Source: Gammaproteobacteria bacterium
GTDB lineage: Bacteria; Pseudomonadota; Gammaproteobacteria; Tenderiales; Tenderiaceae
Direction: 5' to 3'
DNA length: 7,294 nucleotides
NCBI GenBank assembly: GCA_024276775.1
Contig: JAJRWO010000272.1
Span: forward strand, 1 to 7,294
A program made the position numbers and the translations under genes. Positions 7,148 through 7,294 of the stretch are shown one piece after another. Under the pieces are notes generated by a model. The model ran no database searches and had not been told where the DNA came from. It was given only the letters and a program-made list of their open reading frames with translations. Positions within the stretch are counted from its first letter, which is position 1. Every line of letters starts with the position of its first letter.

Positions 7148-7294
7148 TCAGCAAATCAACACATCCGGGAACTGCTCAATGCGAACATTGTTATTATTAA
7201 CGCTTTCGTTGTAATACTCACGCCGGTCGGCGATTTGATTTTCCAGCCCACTGATGCGGGTCTGCAAGTGTTGAAAGCTCTCGCTGGCCTTTAA
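7148..7294 (-). CDS. lemA: LemA-family protein, C-terminal fragment (5' end beyond window)
   Basis: Reading the - strand from the last base gives 48 residues ending at a TGA at 7148-7150. The run LENQIADRREYYNESVNNNN followed by RIEQFPDVLI is the characteristic end of the LemA helical domain: a helix with the I-A-x-R-R-x-x-Y-N motif, then an N-x-x-I-x-x-FP motif. LemA proteins are small, membrane-anchored helical-bundle proteins of unclear role; the N-terminal anchor would lie outside the window. The protein stops right after FPDVLIC, whereas family members usually continue for roughly 15-25 more residues, so the end may be truncated or frameshifted. The gene is followed after 46 bases by the GIDE-like frame on the same strand, a common pairing. 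Confidence 0.82.
   Translation of the reverse strand, partial: LKASESFQHLQTRISGLENQIADRREYYNESVNNNNVRIEQFPDVLIC

Noticed and set aside
7125..7214. 29-residue + strand frame beginning MSGGKITNQQ with a good AAGGAA ribosome site upstream.
   Set aside because: It is antisense to the well-supported LemA C-terminus, very short and has no recognisable similarity; the ribosome-site match may be chance.
7079..7294. 71-codon + strand frame at the end of the window.
   Set aside because: The opposite strand encodes the LemA signature over the same bases, so this frame is a shadow.

Overview
The window holds an almost complete four-gene Wadjet (JetABCD, MksBEFG-like) SMC defence operon on the + strand. 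It is followed tail-to-tail by the end of a lemA-type locus on the - strand. Intermediate GC, codon use and the look of the proteins suggest a gammaproteobacterium. This is an impression from the sequence; no species can be named.

Layout. Positions 1-1131 encode the kleisin-like JetA, whose N-terminus lies before the window. Positions 1128-1814 encode the KITE-like JetB. Positions 1804-5436 encode the large SMC-type ATPase JetC, with Walker A near the N-terminus, two coiled-coil arms around a hinge, and the signature motif and Walker B near the C-terminus. Positions 5433-6587 encode the Toprim-type nuclease JetD. Each gene overlaps the next by 4, 11 and 4 bases, so there is no room for internal promoters and the four are read as one translationally coupled unit. 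From the - strand, 6574-7101 encodes the C-terminal half of what looks like a GIDE/MAPL-like membrane protein with a canonical EF-hand. Positions 7148-7294 encode the C-terminal end of a LemA-family protein cut by the window edge.

How it works. In the known family, JetA, JetB and JetC form a condensin-like motor that extrudes DNA loops. When it senses a small circular DNA such as a plasmid, it presents the DNA to JetD, which cuts it. All motifs needed for that mechanism are visible here: the JetC ATPase head motifs, and the acidic Toprim residues of JetD.

Points worth attention. The JetC and JetA sequences do not look like the type I (COG4913/DUF3375) versions I recall, so the subtype is open. 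The lemA/GIDE-like pair downstream looks damaged: LemA stops early, and the GIDE-like protein lacks the expected N-terminal half. There are no rRNA, tRNA, CRISPR or IS elements that I can see, and no gene-free stretch over 300 bases.
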